A stretch of DNA of 64,000 nucleotides from Puffinus mauretanicus (lineage: Eukaryota; Chordata; Aves; Procellariiformes; Procellariidae), in NCBI GenBank assembly GCA_023333565.1, contig JAJKFH010002508.1:23004-87003 (forward strand), read 5' to 3'. Every line of letters starts with the position of its first letter. Positions within the stretch are counted from its first letter, which is position 1. Shown piece by piece: positions 25,317 to 35,958 of this stretch. The notes under the pieces were generated by a model. That model saw only the letters and a program-made list of their open reading frames with translations. It ran no database searches and was not told the DNA's origin. Made by a program: the position numbers and the translations under genes.

Positions 25317-28300
25317 ATGGTGATGTTCAAGAAGGTGAAGACCTTCGTGATGGCCTTCAGCGAGCCTGAGAAGGTCTACTGCAGTGGGGAGAAGGTGGCC
25401 GGGCGCGTGTTGGTGGAGGTGGCCGAGGTCACTCGCGTCAACGCCGTCAAGGTGTTGGCCTGCGGGGTGGCCAAAGTCAACTGGGCCAAGGGTCCCCAGC
25501 AGTGCAGGCAGGAGATGGAGTACCTGCGCTTCGAGGACGTCCTCACCCTGGAGGAACAGCCCACTGGTGAGGATTTGGGGCTGGGAGAAGGGAGTTGGGG
25601 GGGGCAGAAGGTGGTGGGGAGGAAAGGGCTTGCGAGCCGTCTGTTGAGCGGCAGCTGTTCCTGCTGGTTGGTCTCTCCGGAGGCTGGAGCCGGTCTCTGG
25701 TTGCGTCCCCTTGGGCTACGCGTCGACTGGGCTGGTTCTGCGGTGAGGAGTCGCAGTGTGGTGCTGGTGTCGGGGCTCGGCGCTGAGACGAAAGTGGGAT
25801 TGGATGTTGTCTTGAGTCTTAGGGAGAAATAAGCAAATTCATTGAAACCTGTGAACAGGCAGGGCTTGGCTGAGTCAAGTTCAAAGTTTGAAAGCTGAGG
25901 GCTGCTGAGCCCTAAGTAGAGCCTAAACCAAAAGCTGGACGAGCTGCCTAGAGAAGCCGTTGGGCGCTGGCGTGGCTGGCAGAACAGGCAGCGACGCTGT
26001 ATGCCTGCGGGGAGCAAGTACTGGAGTTGGCCTTGGCCTTGGCCGGGCGTCAGGAGGTGCCGTGCACGGTCAGGGAGTGGCAAGTGCAGATCTCACCCGA
26101 GACAAGGAGTCTCTTCTCCCGGGCATGGAGAACTCCCTTTAGCAGCCTCCTAGTTAGGCTGGCTCCAGGGGAGGTGAGAGATAGGGACTTGGCAAAGCGT
26201 CCTGGGCGATAACCGGGGCGATGTGAAGTCCTGGAGATAAAGAGAGCGCTGGGGAGAGAAGTGGGTGCTTGATACTCCCGTAAAGCGGAAGTGGGGTGTG
26301 GTGAGGAGAGGTAACAGGGACCGAAGCGCAGCGGGACGCGGTGTTCTGGCTTCAGAGAGGGATGTTGAAAGGAGGAGTGAGATGAAAGGAGCAGCACTGC
26401 CCTGCTTCGAGAAGACACCGGGTTCTTGGGCTGTTTGTGGGGGACAGGTGTAGGCGGCTCTTACCAAACAGCTGATGCAGCTCAAGCGTATGCAGTGCTT
26501 GACTTCATTGCTGCCTGCGTAAGCAGAACAGAGGATAATACTTAAGAAGAAACCCACGGAGCTGAAGCTAACATTTCCCTTCCCCCCTTTTTTTTTTTCC
26601 CAGATGGGGATGGCTCTGTAATCCTGAGACCCGGGAACAAATACGAGTACAAATTTGGATTTGAGCTTCCCCAGGGGTGAGTATGAGATGAACGCTGCCT
26701 CTTAAAAGAAAATCAAATTGGATTGCTATGGAAAATCTCTTGCCTCAGATGTGTCTAACGAGTGTCTCTTTCCACAGGCCTCTGGGTACCACCTTCAAGG
26801 GGAAGTATGGCCGTGTGGACTATTGGGTGAAAGCCTTCCTGGAGCGCCCATCCTTCCCCACTCAGGAGATAAAGAAGCGCTTCGAGGTTATGGATCCTGT
26901 TGACGTGAACACTCCAGAATTGCTGGTAAGTGCTGCTTTACGCCGAGAGGTTTGGGTGTTGGCAGGCGTTACGAGAGAGAACAGCCCTTGGGTAGGGTCA
27001 GTCTGACCTCTGTCATTAAGACTCCCCTAATAGGCTTTATTGCTGAGCGTGGATTAAGTACTTAGTTCTTAAGAAGTCCTAGTTAATTCTAGAAATCTAC
27101 ACTGAGACGGGTAAAGCGAGGCACTTGTTCTGCTTTCACTTCGCTGCGAGACACTTGAACCTCATGAGGAACTTGAAGCTTTTGTTGCAAAAACAAGAGG
27201 AAGGAAGGAGGAGCGGGATGGCAGCAGCAGGCAGGTTTCCTCTCAGTAACAACCTTGTCTCTCTACAGTCCCCGGTTGCTGCCAAGAAGGAGAAGAAGGT
27301 GTCCTGCATGTTCATTCCCGACGGACGCGTGTCAGTCAGCGCTCAAATCGACAGGAAAGGATTTTGTGAAGGTAAGAGCCTGTCCTCCTCTCTTGGCGGA
27401 GGGGCGAAAGGGGGCTGGTGGTGGTGGGACAAGCAGAGGGCGAGCGTCGGGGATGTTAAATGGCTAAAACAGGCTTCCCACAAGGAAAAAGTTCGGACCA
27501 TCCTAAATACCAGACGTGGTTCCCTCCCCAGGTGACGAGATCTGCATCAACGCCGACTTCGAGAACACTTGCTCCCGCATCGTGGTGCCCAAAGCGGCCA
27601 TCATCGCCAAGCACACCTACCTGGCCAACGGGCAGACCAAGGTGTTCACCCAAAAACTCTCCTGCGTCCGAGGCAACCACATCATCTCGGGCATGTCCGA
27701 GTCCTGGCGGGGCAAAACCATCCGCGTCAAGAAGCTCAAACCGTCCATCTTGGGCTGCAACATCCTGCGCGTGGAGTATTTCCTGCAGGTGAGCGGCTGG
27801 GATTGCCCTTGCTCTTCCTCACTTGGTCAGTGGGTGCACTTTGTCTCCTCTTCGTTCCCGACATCCCTTAAAAATCCGGTTCTTTCCCTCGCAGATCTAC
27901 GTCAGTGTCCCAGGCTCCAAGAAAATCATCTTGGAGTTGCCCCTCGTCATCGGCAGCCGCTCGGGCATCGGTAGCCGCAGCTCCAGCATGGCCAGTCAGA
28001 CCAGCTCCGAAATGAGCTGGGTGGATTTGAACCTCCCCGATGCCCCGGAAGGTGAGCAGATTGTGGTGGCCGCGAGGGCTCACCGCTGTGACCCCCCAGA
28101 AGTTTGGGGGGCTAGGAGGGGTTACGGTGGCGGGAACACAGGAGATCACAAAGAGCTCACCGGTCCCTCCATCCCTTGCAGCACCCCCATGCTACCTGGA
28201 CATCGTTCCCGAAGACCACCGCCTGGAGAGCCCCACCACTCCCCTCCTGGATGATCCCGAAAGCTTTGACAGCCCCATCTTCATGTACGCTCCAGAGTTC

Positions 28301-28482
28301 AAGTTCATGCCGCCGCCCACCTACACGGAGGTGAGAAGCCGCGGGGGGGCTGCCCTGGGTGAGGGTGGCAGGGTAGAGGAGATGGGTGGGCTTTAGTCTT
28401 GAGACTAAACCTCTAAACGGCCTCTTTGCTTCCTCCCCCCCCGCAGGTGGACCCCTGCATCGCGAACAACAACGTGCAGTGA
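25317..28482 (+). CDS. TXNIP: Thioredoxin-interacting protein (alpha-arrestin)
   Basis: Eight coding exons: 25317-25566, 26604-26676, 26778-26925, 27269-27371, 27532-27788, 27895-28051, 28182-28330 and 28447-28482. All have GT-AG borders and consistent phases, giving 390 aa (human 391). TXNIP is a cytosolic/nuclear alpha-arrestin that binds thioredoxin, removes GLUT transporters from the surface and recruits HECT ligases. Arrestin N domain is about residues 8-150 and C domain about 175-300. The two PPxY ligase motifs are present at 331-334 (PPCY) and 374-377 (PPTY). Cys190 (GFCEGDE) is conserved, but the position equivalent to human Cys247, which forms the mixed disulfide with thioredoxin, is Ser (SGMSESWRGK); a new Cys lies at 236. 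The start MVMFKKVK matches the family exactly. Confidence 0.98.
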
Positions 28483-29830
28483 GTAAAAAATTACTCGCCC
28501 GCTTTTTTCCGGACTTTCAATCCGCCGTGATGGACACCTGGCAGCGGCGCGGAGCTCCGAGAGCCCTGCGCCAGGAGGAGCGGCCGCTGGCGGGGCGCGC
28601 GGCTCCCGGCGAGGCTCTGCTCGGCGAGCGCCGAGGAGGTGGTGAAGTGTCTTGAGTCTTTGTGTTCCCTCGTGTGCCGGCAAACCCTGCTGTGGCTCAG
28701 GGCTGGTTTTGGACCTCGCTTACAGCCAAAGTCTTCCAAAAAAAAAAAAAAAAAAACAACCCAAACTACCAAGGTGCTTACGTAGAAACCAGCAGGAGAA
28801 TCTCGAGGTGGAGCCGGGGAGGTGTAAAGGCCTCAAACGCCTCGGATTCCAGCCTAAAAAGACTTTAAAAACAGGCGTTATGTCAGAAATTGCCATCACG
28901 ATGCCTTCAATCCGATACGCCGTCCTCGGGGACGGACGCGACCTGTTCGTACGCGTTGGTTTCGTGTGCGAGAAGGCACCCGAGCGCGCAAAGATTGTAA
29001 CCGTTTTCCGACGGCAGGGTTGTTGCTCTTAAGCTAAAGGCCTTTAATTCCAGACGTCCTGCCACCGCGCGAGCGCTCCCTCTCCCCGCCTCGCGCCAGG
29101 GCGAGGTGGAGACGGAGAGCGATGCGCAGCGGCTGCGTCCGGCCCCTTAGGACAGCACCGACCCCGCGCCGAGGAGCCGGCCGGGGCCCAGAGCGCTGCC
29201 GGGGCTCGGCTCACTGGAATTCCACTGGGAAGCTGGGCCCTGTGTCCGAGCCGGTTTGTGTTCCGTGATTTGGTACCCGTAGTGTGGAGCTCGGGGTGTG
29301 TTCTCCCAACCCGCTAAACCTGTGGAAGCCAGCGCTCCCGCGGGATGGGAAGAGTCACTGGAGCGCCCTGCGTGCTCCTGGTTTCCTTCGGTAACCGCCG
29401 CACCGGCCTCCCCCCAGTCACCGCTTCCCGGTGCCGCTGGCCTTGGCAGGACAGCGGAGGCCGACGGGATCCCGCGGGACACGGGAGCGAGCGCTGCTCC
29501 CGTCCCAGCAGAATTCCTCACCCGTTCCCTCTCGCACAAGCTGTCCTGACCAAAGCTTCACCGGGCGGCACCAAACCCGGGAGGAACCGGGGCCGATCCC
29601 GGCGGAACCGAACCCCATCCCGGCCCGGGGCTGGCTCTTCCCAGTGCGTTGGGTTCACCTGAAGGGAGACGAGCTCGTAAATCCGGCGTGAATCACTCCT
29701 TTTGTACAGTTTTGTATTTGGTTTTTGGGGGGAGGGAGGGGAAAAGAACGACCGATCTCTATTTTGTACCACTGATGCTGCGTACGCCCCTGTGGGGTGA
29801 TGTTTTTAATAAAGAGAGAAGATGGTGACG
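28483..29830 (+). other. TXNIP 3' UTR with AATAAA at 29808-29813
   Basis: About 1.3 kb after the stop, ending about 20 bp past a canonical AATAAA. The length is close to the mammalian TXNIP 3' UTR. It contains a poly-A run near 28739-28758. Confidence 0.75.
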
Positions 29831-31451
29831 GGGCCTCCGCGACTTGAGCTTGGGGAAGGGGGGGGGCCCCAGTCCTGACGGGGACGTCCCCTTGGGGGGG
29901 GGTGACATGTCCCCAGGGAGGGGGTTGGGGGGAATGCACCCACCGGCCCCTTCCTGCAGGGTGCTGTGGCAGCACGCGCCTTTGGGCGCTGGGTCTTGTT
30001 AACTGGGATCACAGCTAATTGCCCGGAATGCCGGGAGCGGAGCCCTCTGCCAACCCGCGGCCGCGCTCCAGGGCGAGAAAGCAAAATCTGGCAGAAAAGC
30101 GGCGCTTGGGAGCGGGGTCTGGACCTGCGGCGCCGGTGGCTGGGAGGGGGAAACTGAGGCACGCCGAGCAGGAGCAGGGTGCCGCCCCAGGGAACGAGGC
30201 CAGGCCTCAGGGTGGGAAATTCCTGCCGCAGCCAAGCCGCGTGCGGCACCTTCCTCGGTCCCTGTCACCGCCGGAGCTGTTGGGACGACGTCCCGCTCCT
30301 CCGGCCCTTTTTTGGGGGATGTAGGTGAAAGTTAATGGAAAAAGGGACGGGGCGCTGACGCCGCCGGCCGTGCCGGGGCACCTCGAGAGGAAAACAGCCC
30401 CGACCTCGGCAGAGGGCTCCGCTCCCTCACCCCTCCCCAACTTGGCAGCTGCCCCCGTCACCTGGCCGCTCGCTCCACCGTGCCTCAGTTTCCCCATGCT
30501 GCCAGAGCCGCTCCTCCAACCTCACCGGGAGCCGCTTCCCCCCCCCCCACGCCTGCCCTTATCTCCCCGCTGCCGGCGCGGCGTGGCACCGGCTCGGCAC
30601 GTAGGGGCCTTATCGCCAGGAACCCGGCGGCTCCGGCCGTGCCAGGCCAGGGCGGTTTGTCCAGCCGCACGCCCCGGTGAGCCCGACCCCGGCTCCCCGT
30701 GGGGCGAGTGGGGTCCCCGTCCCCCGTACGAGCCCTGCCACCGGTGACGCCGGCGAAGGGACGCGACACCGCGCCGGGTTTGTCCCCGTTTACTCCAACC
30801 ACCACGTTTCCCCCCTGCCTTTATCCCACCGCATCCCCAGCCCGGTGCCACGAGGGGCTCCCGGGAGCGTCCCCCACAACCGCGCAAACACCGCGGCTGG
30901 GCCCGGCAATCCTCCACCCCTCCCCTCGGAGCTCCCACGGGTGCCAGCCTCACGGGGGACCCCCCCACACACCCACGGGGAGACCCTCCAGGCACCCCAT
31001 TGCTCCAGTTTTCCCTCCGTGCCTCAGTTTCCCCTCCCGGGGGCACACGCCAAGGCGTGGGGCCGAGCCGCGGTCCCCGTGCCCGGCTGGCACCGGGGTG
31101 CCCGGGCTGCCCTCCAAGCGGGCGAAGGGTCAGCCCCGCTCCAGGCCTAGTATGGGCAGAAAGAGCCGGGCTGGGGGGGGGCTGTGGCCGGCCAGGGGGG
31201 TGGGCTGCGGGGGGGGGGCGGAGGCTGGCAGGGAGCCCGGGGCCGGGCTCCGCAAACACTCACCCCTCTGCAGCGGTGGGAAATGGGGAGAAGCCCCCTA
31301 GCCCCCATTTTATAGGTGCCCCAGGGTGTGTCCCCCCCCCCGCCCCGCCCCGCCCCGCCCCAGCCCAGGTTTCTCCCGTTATCCCAGTCCAGGTGCGGAT
31401 CAGGCTCCACCTGCCCCACCCGGGGCGGGGCGGGGAGCAGCCACCCCGGAG

Positions 31452-31466
31452 ACCCTACAATAACAA
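31452..31466. repeat. ACCCTACAATAACAA motif, isolated copy
   Basis: An exact copy of the 15-mer found three more times at 34931-35017. With flanking bases, GAGACCCTACAATAACAAC (31449-31467) is a 19-bp exact match to 34969-34987. Confidence 0.9.
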
Positions 31467-32296
31467 CCCCCCCCCAATGTGTGTTTTCCCCCTGTAAAAG
31501 CACCGGGAGGGGAGGGGCGGCCGAACCCCGCACCCAGCCCCACTTTACAACCCCAATTCAATAAATTAGGGCCATAAACCCCCCCCCAGCCCCCCCTGAG
31601 CGGGCGCGGCGGCTGGGACTTTGCGCTGGAGCGGCTGGGGAGCGTCCACACGTCCCCAGCACCGCGGGGCCACATCCTGACCCCTCGGCCCCCCCCCTCC
31701 CCCATGCTGTCCCCCCCCTCCAGGTTTTTCTCCTTCCTCCTGCCCAGGCCGTATGGGGGGGGGGTATTGCCCCAAGCTGGGGGAGCAGCGGCTGCCACTA
31801 AATTGGGCCAAAAATTGTGGTTTTCTGGAAAAAAAAAGGATTTAAGCTGCTGCCCCCCCTGCTCGACATCCCCGGGGGGGGGGGTGATGGTGTCTCTGCC
31901 CCCAGAGCCACCCCCGTATCTGGGGTCTGCTCCTCTGGTTCATCCATGTGTCCGTCTGTCCTTGCACGAAGCCACCCGGCCGTGTGTCCGTCCCCCCCAC
32001 CCCGGGGCAGGGGCTGCTGCAGCCCACGGCGGGATCCGGCCCCGGGGGGGGGATGGGGGAGGCGCGAGTCGCACGGGCCCGGGTGATGGTCGACCCCTGG
32101 GGCGGGGACCCCCCGGTGCGATGCCCCCCCCGCCCCAGCCCCGCGGGACGCCGGCCGCTCGCCCCGGCTCCTGGCGTGGGGCCCGGGCTGGCTCCGGCCC
32201 CGCTTCCCAGCTGCTCCCAACTCGGCCAAAGGTCCCGGGACCAACCGCGGCATCCGGGCACTGGGGGGGGCACCGGGGAGCAGTGAGCACCCCCGG

Positions 32297-32810
32297 GGTG
32301 GGGATGGGGTGGGGATGGGATGGGATTGAGATGGGATGGGGATGGGATGGGGATGGGGATGGGGATGGGGATGGGATTGGGATTGGGATGGGGTGGGGAT
32401 AGGGATTGGGATTGGGATTGGGATGGGATGGGATGGGGATGGGGTGGGGATGGGATGGGGATGGGATTGGGATGGGATGGGATGGGATTGGGATGGGGGG
32501 ATAGGGATTGGGATGGGGATGGGGATGGGATTGGGATTGGGATGGGATGGGGATAGGGATGGGATTGGGATTGCAATGGGGATGGGATGGGATAGGGATG
32601 GGGATGGATGGGATTGGGATAGGATGGGGTGGGGATGGGATAGGGATAGGGATGAGGATAGGATGGGGATGGATGGGGATGGGATTGGGATGGGATGGGA
32701 TCGGGTTGGGATGGGGATGGGATGGGGATGGGATTGGGATGGGGATGGAGATGGGATGGGGTCGGGATGGGATGGGGATGGGGACAGGGAGAGAGATCTG
32801 GGATGGGGTC
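32297..32810 (+). repeat. (GGGATG/GGGATT)n satellite-like array
   Basis: About 500 bp built from GGGAT units ending in G, T or A with some GGGGAT variants. G-rich on the plus strand. The unit is close to but not the vertebrate telomere repeat (TTAGGG). It leaves several frames open on both strands, none credible as protein. Confidence 0.95.
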
Positions 32811-32943
32811 GGGGATGTGGGATGGGCTTGGGGACGTCCCCAAAGGGATGCGGAGCAGCCGGGATTGGAGCTTCCCATGGGCTTCGGCACAACTCGGTCC
32901 TCCCCAGCCCCATGAAGGCAGCGCCGAGCCCTGCCAGCCCCTG

Positions 32944-32995
32944 CTGCCCGCGCTCCTGCCCGCGCTCCTGCCCGCGCTCCTGCCCGCGCTCCTGC
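32944..32995 (+). repeat. 12-bp tandem repeat (CTGCCCGCGCTC)x4
   Basis: Four near-perfect head-to-tail copies just downstream of the GGGATG array. Confidence 0.9.
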
Positions 32996-33120
32996 CCCGT
33001 GGGTGCTTCCCCCGGCTGCGCGGGTTTCCCGGTCACTTCGCTGCAGGGTGGGGAATTGGCCGCCGGCTCCTCCCGGTTCCCCGAGTCCTCCAGCTGCTCC
33101 GCTGGAAAATATTCTCTCTC

Positions 33121-33182
33121 TTGGGGTGGGGGGTGCCGGGGTGGGGGGTGCTGGGGTGGGGGGTCCTGGGTGGGGGGTGCCA
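33121..33182 (+). repeat. 16-bp G-rich tandem repeat (GGGGTGGGGGGTGCYG)x4
   Basis: About four copies of a nearly all-G unit, a strong candidate for G-quadruplex folding. Confidence 0.85.
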
Positions 33183-34930
33183 GGGTGCCCGGGGAGGGAA
33201 CGCAAAGCCTGGGTTGAAACGGTCCCGTCTCGCCCGGGGGGGCAGCAGGACACCCCCCACACGCCGGCAGGTCCCCTGTCCCCAACCCGGCCCCCCCCGC
33301 CGCCCCCCCCGGGGCCGATGGCACTTTGTGGGGCGCAGCGGGGAGCCAGGCCCTGCCCCATCCCCGTTCGGGCTGGGGGGACAACCTGGCTGGGGGGGGG
33401 GGACAGGACTCAGGACCCCAACCCCCAAACCCCTCCGGGACTGAACCGTGGGGTGCCCCAACACGGAGGACCCCAAAACCAGCCCCCCCGGGGCCTCTGT
33501 GCCTCCCTCCCGGCGTGGGGGGGTTAAAAATAGCCATGGTGGCGGCGAGGGCCGGCGCAGGGCGCTGAGCACGAGGAGGCCCACGCGCCGCCCGCGTGCA
33601 CCGCGCCGGCGGGGAGGAAGAGGCCCCCGCGCCGCCGGGGAAACCGAGGCACGAGCCCGGCCCGTGGCTGGGGGGGGTGTAAAGCAAAAACCACCCCCCC
33701 TGTCCCCCCAGCTCCTTTCCCAGGGGATTTGGGGCAGGTCCCCCCAACCCCACGTCAAAATCCCGGAGCTCTTCCCAGCCCCGAATTCCTCTTTCCCTGC
33801 CGGAGGTTTTCCAGCCTCCGATTTTATTCCTGGAGGTGGGGAGCCGGGGGGGTCCCGCTGCTGCCCACCCTCTCGCCCCTGCGGGATTATTTCTTTGCCC
33901 TACGGGAGCACCAGGGGCTGCAGCTGGGAAATCACCACCTCCTGGAGTCCCGTGATGGCCCGGCCACCCTTGGGGACGCCTCTGCTTTCAGCTGTGTTGG
34001 GGGGGGAGGGCGGCACCCGAAGGCGAAGGAGCGTCGGCTTTGCCGAGCCGCTGCTTCTGTTTGGGTTTGGTTTTGTTTTTTTTTTTATTTTTTATTACCC
34101 AGGGATTGAAAACCAGCCCTAACCAGGATCCCTGCCCGGGGGGGCGGCACTTCCCCATCACATGAGGTTCATGTGAGCGGCCCCCGCCCCGGCTCTGCCT
34201 TCTCCCCTCCCTGTCCCCTCCGTCTGCAGAAAACACCTTTTGCCCCCCCCCAAACACCTTTCCCCCCCCCTCGCAGCAGCTTTTCTCGCTGCTGGTGCAT
34301 GCAATGAGTTCGGCAGGGCTCAGCCCAGCACCCTGAATCAGCCCCAACGGGGGGGTGCAGGGGGACCCACGAGAGGTGCAGGGGTTGGGGGGGGTTCAAA
34401 CCCCCCTGCCCCCCCCTTCCTCCCCGGGGAGGCACAAACTTTCCCCCGTTGGGTTGCAGCGGGGGCTTGACCCTGCACCCAATGTTGCTGGAGCCCAGCG
34501 CCATAGGTAATCCAGGCTGGGGTAACCCCGGGGAGGTGTTGGGGTCCCCCCGAACCTGCTCGGCCCCCCTCAAGAACCCAGAGATGCTGCCACAGCCCGG
34601 GGAGATGGGGACATGGTGCCGCTGCATCCCCTGACTCCAGCAGCTGGGGATTTGAACCCCCCCAATCCCATCCACACCACCCAGTGGGTGCCACGTGCCC
34701 GCCCCGCACATGGCCGGGGCCAGCGGGGTGCCGGAGCGTGAGCCGATGTGGGTGCTGGGGCGGAAAACCGGGTGCCGCCGGGCACCCGTCCCGCCCGGGC
34801 GATGCCAGGAGCCGGCCCCGCACGTGTGGGGTGAAAAGGAGCCGGGGGGGCACCCCCCAAACAGCTGCTCCCATGGGTGCACCCACACCCCCACCCCTAG
34901 GGCAGGTCATCCTCCCCCCCTTCTCCGGCA

Positions 34931-35017
34931 ACCCTACAATAACAAGGCATTGTTTACAATCGGCTCACGAGACCCTACAATAACAACGGGGCTTGGCAAA
35001 CAACCCTACAATAACAA
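34931..35017. repeat. Three copies of ACCCTACAATAACAA
   Basis: Exact 15-bp copies start at 34931, 34972 and 35003 (spacing 41 and 31 bp), just downstream of the predicted POLR3GL polyadenylation site. They are AT-rich in a region of over 70% GC by eye. The reverse strand reads TTGTTATTGTAG followed by GGT, which looks like a 3' splice site. Family unknown. Confidence 0.9.
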
Positions 35018-35145
35018 ACCTCCTGTGCTCGGGGCGGCTCGGGAGCGGGGGGGGCGCAGCGGGGGGACCCCATTTTCCACCCCCACAAAAGCCCGGGGGG
35101 GTTTGAGGCCACAGGACAAGACGAGCCGGAAATACAGAAAACAAC

Positions 35146-35151
35146 TTTAAT
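35146..35151 (-). other. Probable POLR3GL polyadenylation signal (ATTAAA)
   Basis: The reverse strand has ATTAAA about 810 bp past the POLR3GL stop. No canonical AATAAA was found nearer. If used, the 3' UTR contains the whole 35.49-35.93 kb minisatellite. Confidence 0.5.
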
Positions 35152-35485
35152 CCACCCAAAATGATTAAAAAACCCCAAATGTTAAAAAGCTGCCACAAAA
35201 CGGGGGGGAAGAGGGGAGAGGCCGGGGGAGTTTGGGGGACCCCCCCCGTCACCCCTAAAACCACCTCCGAAAGGGACGATCCCACCCATCGCTGGTTTGG
35301 GGACAAGGCTGGGGGGTCCTTCCCCCCCCAATCCCCCCCGAAGGGGTTCGGGAGCCCCCCGGGACCCCCCAGGTTGGGGGGCAGCGGGGTGTCCCCATGT
35401 CCCCCCCCCCCAGCTGCCAACACCCCGGGGTGTCCCACCCCTCCGTCCCTGGAGCACAAGTGCCACCTGCAGGCTGGACGGGGGG

Positions 35486-35935
35486 TGGCAGGGGACCCCG
35501 GTGTCCGGGGGGGGGCGACAGGGGACCCCGGTGTCTGCGGGGGGCTGGTGACAGGGGACCCCCGCGTCCAGGGTGGGGGTGACAGGGGACCCCAATGTTC
35601 TTGGGGGGGTGACAGGGGACCCCAGCGTCCGGGGCAGGGGGTGACAGGGGACCCCAATGTTCTTGGGGGGGTGACAGGGGACCCCGGCGTCCGGGGCAGG
35701 GGGTGACAGGGGACCCCGGTGTTCTTGGGGGGGTGACAGGGGACCCCGGCGTCCAGGGTGGGGGTGACAGGGGACCCCAATGTTCTTGGGGGGGTGACAG
35801 GGGACCCCAGCGTCCAGGGTGGGGGTGACAGGGGACCCCTGCATCTTGGGGGGTGCTGGTGACAAGGGACCCCAGTGTCCTAGGGAGGGTGACGAGGGAC
35901 CCGGGCGGGGGGTGCCAGGGGAGCCCGGTGTCCCC
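35486..35935 (+). repeat. Minisatellite with 61-bp higher-order unit in the POLR3GL 3' UTR
   Basis: About 14 copies of a 29-34 bp unit containing GACAGGGGACCCC. From 35581 to 35826 two unit types alternate, one with AATGTTCTTGGGG and one with GCGTCC, giving starts at 35581, 35643, 35704, 35765 and 35826. Confidence 0.93.
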
Positions 35936-35958
35936 GGGGGGCGGTGACGGCGGGGGGG

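Larger units (their letters stand above)
29831..35140. other. GC-rich intergenic region between TXNIP and POLR3GL
   Basis: About 5.3 kb very rich in G/C homopolymers and simple repeats. Long open frames exist on both strands (one of 651 codons on the minus strand, 31798-33753), but they run through hexamer repeats and have repeat-derived composition. It carries several GGGAAACTGAGGCAC motifs and the repeated ACCCTACAATAACAA motif. I see no gene. Confidence 0.6.

Noticed and set aside
31798..33753. 651-codon minus-strand open frame rich in Pro, Ile, Ser and His
   Set aside because: It runs through the GGGATG hexamer array, whose period keeps frames open; composition is repeat-derived and frames are open on both strands.
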